This document shows, piece after piece, positions 33,529 to 34,183 of a DNA stretch of 34,183 bases. The stretch's first letter is position 1. The number at the start of each line of letters is the position of its first letter. The stretch is from contig DASYQD010000024.1 of assembly GCA_036005845.1 (NCBI GenBank), positions 1-34,183 on the forward strand, given 5' to 3'. Under the pieces are notes generated by a model. The model searched no databases and had not been told where the DNA came from. It worked only from the letters and a program-made list of their open reading frames with translations. The stretch is from DASYQD01 sp036005845 (lineage in GTDB: Bacteria > Acidobacteriota > Thermoanaerobaculia > Multivoradales > JAIOJS01). Position numbers and translations under genes: made by a program.

Positions 33529-34091
33529 TGGTCGTCGCGCGGCGCCGGCGGTAGGGTCTTCGTCGCGATCCAGTGCGGCGGCAGGAAGAGCACCAGCGGG
33601 TAGAGCAGGAAGAGCAGCACGAACCACACACCTGGCGGCAGCCACGTCTGCTCCTTGCCGAACGGCCCCCACACCCAGTTGACGTTCTCGGCGCGCGTGG
33701 CGCCGAGGAACGACGCCGGCAGCAGCACGCACGTCATCAGCGCCGTCTGCACCCAGACGCCGCGGCGGTCGTAGCCGGTGCGCCGCACGATCCAGATCAG
33801 GAAGGGCAGCATCCAGAGGTGGAAGAGCGACAGCGCGCGCAACCACCACGGCTTGCCGGCGTCGAACATGTACTCGGTGCCGCCGATGGGGTGGAAGCCG
33901 AGGAGGAGGCGCCCCACCCAGTCGATCGTCCACCCCACCTGCGGCACCGCCACCCCGACGAGCGTCGCCGACAGCAGCACGCGGCTCTCGAGCCACAGCG
34001 CCGCCAGCGTCGCGAGGTTGGAGAAGTCGCAGAGCCAGAGCTGGTTGCAGCCGCCGTAGCGGTACCAGTAGACCGGCAGCCACACCGCCAC
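33468..34091 (-). CDS. Polytopic membrane protein of unknown function (5' end uncertain)
   Basis: At least 207 residues. The GTG at 34091 is only the last visible start; the frame stays open to the window edge and the first membrane helix (LAFTAWVAVWLPVYWYRYG) begins upstream of it, so the true start is probably farther out. About six hydrophobic helices are seen, with many Trp residues. Recognisable conserved-looking stretches are LWLCDFSNLATL, VGWTIDWVGRLLLG and ENVNWVWGPFG. The C-terminal ~30 residues are polar. I do not recognise the family with certainty; similar uncharacterised membrane proteins occur in Acidobacteriota and Planctomycetota as far as I recall. Its last 61 bases overlap the kinase gene tail to tail. 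Confidence 0.65.
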   Translation of the reverse strand: MAVWLPVYWYRYGGCNQLWLCDFSNLATLAALWLESRVLLSATLVGVAVPQVGWTIDWVGRLLLGFHPIGGTEYMFDAGKPWWLRALSLFHLWMLPFLIWIVRRTGYDRRGVWVQTALMTCVLLPASFLGATRAENVNWVWGPFGKEQTWLPPGVWFVLLFLLYPLVLFLPPHWIATKTLPPAPRDDHQRLVEAAAVPELTRPTARS

Positions 34092-34144
34092 CCAGGCGGT
34101 GAAGGCGAGCTTGACCCAGAGGGGAATCGCCGGCCCACTCCGGG

Positions 34145-34175
34145 CCCCTCTCTCCCCGGCGAGGGGAGAGAGGGG
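34145..34175. repeat. Perfect 13-bp inverted repeat at the window end
   Basis: CCCCTCTCTCCCC, loop GGCGA, then GGGGAGAGAGGGG. This pyrimidine/purine palindrome resembles dispersed intergenic repeats known from many GC-rich genomes, where it is often mistranslated as PLSPLAGERG. Its presence inside the open frame of the membrane protein suggests that gene starts before it (between 34091 and 34140), or that the repeat has inserted into the leader. Confidence 0.6.
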
Positions 34176-34183
34176 TTGGGGAG

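Noticed and set aside
31357..34083. A 908-codon minus-strand frame opposite the kinase
   Set aside because: The kinase motifs on the plus strand are complete; the minus frame has no recognisable domain and shadow-like composition.
1..34183. CRISPR arrays, tRNA genes, insertion sequences or prophage genes
   Set aside because: No regularly spaced repeats, no tRNA-like T-loop with matching stems, and no transposase, integrase or phage structural motifs were seen.

Overview
The window is a GC-rich bacterial chromosome segment. It carries 26 protein-coding genes that I consider real, no rRNA or tRNA genes that I can see, no CRISPR array and no insertion sequence. No gap between genes exceeds 300 bases. 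The gene content suggests an Acidobacteriota-like organism (perhaps Thermoanaerobaculia) or another large-genome environmental bacterium such as a myxobacterium relative. The clues are a DUF1800/DUF1501 pair, a Ser/Thr kinase with TPR tail, a multiheme cytochrome fused to TPRs, a long isocitrate lyase of the ICL2 type, and many secreted repeat proteins. The taxonomic call is inference only.

Layout. 1-2.9 kb: the 3' part of a fused 3-hydroxyacyl-CoA dehydrogenase/enoyl-CoA hydratase (+), then a clear intrinsic terminator serving a convergent secreted EXORDIUM-like protein (-). 3.0-8.2 kb (+): a secreted seven-heme cytochrome with TPRs, a GT-C-like membrane protein, and the ribosome-assembly GTPase RsgA. 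8.3-12.0 kb (+): a two-gene ABC exporter (ATPase and fused permease, overlapping start/stop) and an FMN-dependent 2-hydroxyacid oxidase. At 12.02-12.10 kb a dispersed-type palindromic repeat separates this from a minus-strand block: a secreted BNR/Asp-box propeller protein, a branched-chain aminotransferase, a HepT/MntA toxin-antitoxin pair, a secreted ankyrin protein and a UBP-type zinc finger protein. 17.0-20.8 kb (+): a DUF1800 protein with chitobiase-C-like and CHRD domains, followed by its Tat-exported DUF1501 partner. 20.8-22.6 kb (-): anti-sigma factor and sigma factor, tail to tail with DUF1501. 22.8-26.0 kb: an RRM RNA-binding protein (-), SGNH hydrolase (+), SAM methyltransferase (-), a secreted nuclease-like protein that lacks catalytic residues (+) and a small helical protein (+). 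26.0-31.3 kb (-): ICL2-type isocitrate lyase and a tandem M16 protease. 31.4-33.5 kb (+): a transmembrane Ser/Thr kinase with TPR tail. A polytopic membrane protein (-) runs toward the window end.

How the genes may work together. Isocitrate lyase (glyoxylate shunt) and the beta-oxidation fusion fit growth on fatty acids or acetate, although they are not adjacent. DUF1800 and DUF1501 form a recognised co-occurring exported pair of unknown function. The sigma/anti-sigma pair is a self-contained envelope-signal switch. MntA/HepT is a complete toxin-antitoxin operon in a visibly lower-GC patch. I saw no clearly new multi-gene system. The most unusual points are the degenerate SNase-fold protein, the 22-bp tandem repeat abutting the kinase start codon, the strong hairpin directly ahead of the isocitrate lyase ribosome-binding site, and the DUF1800 protein's extra domains.
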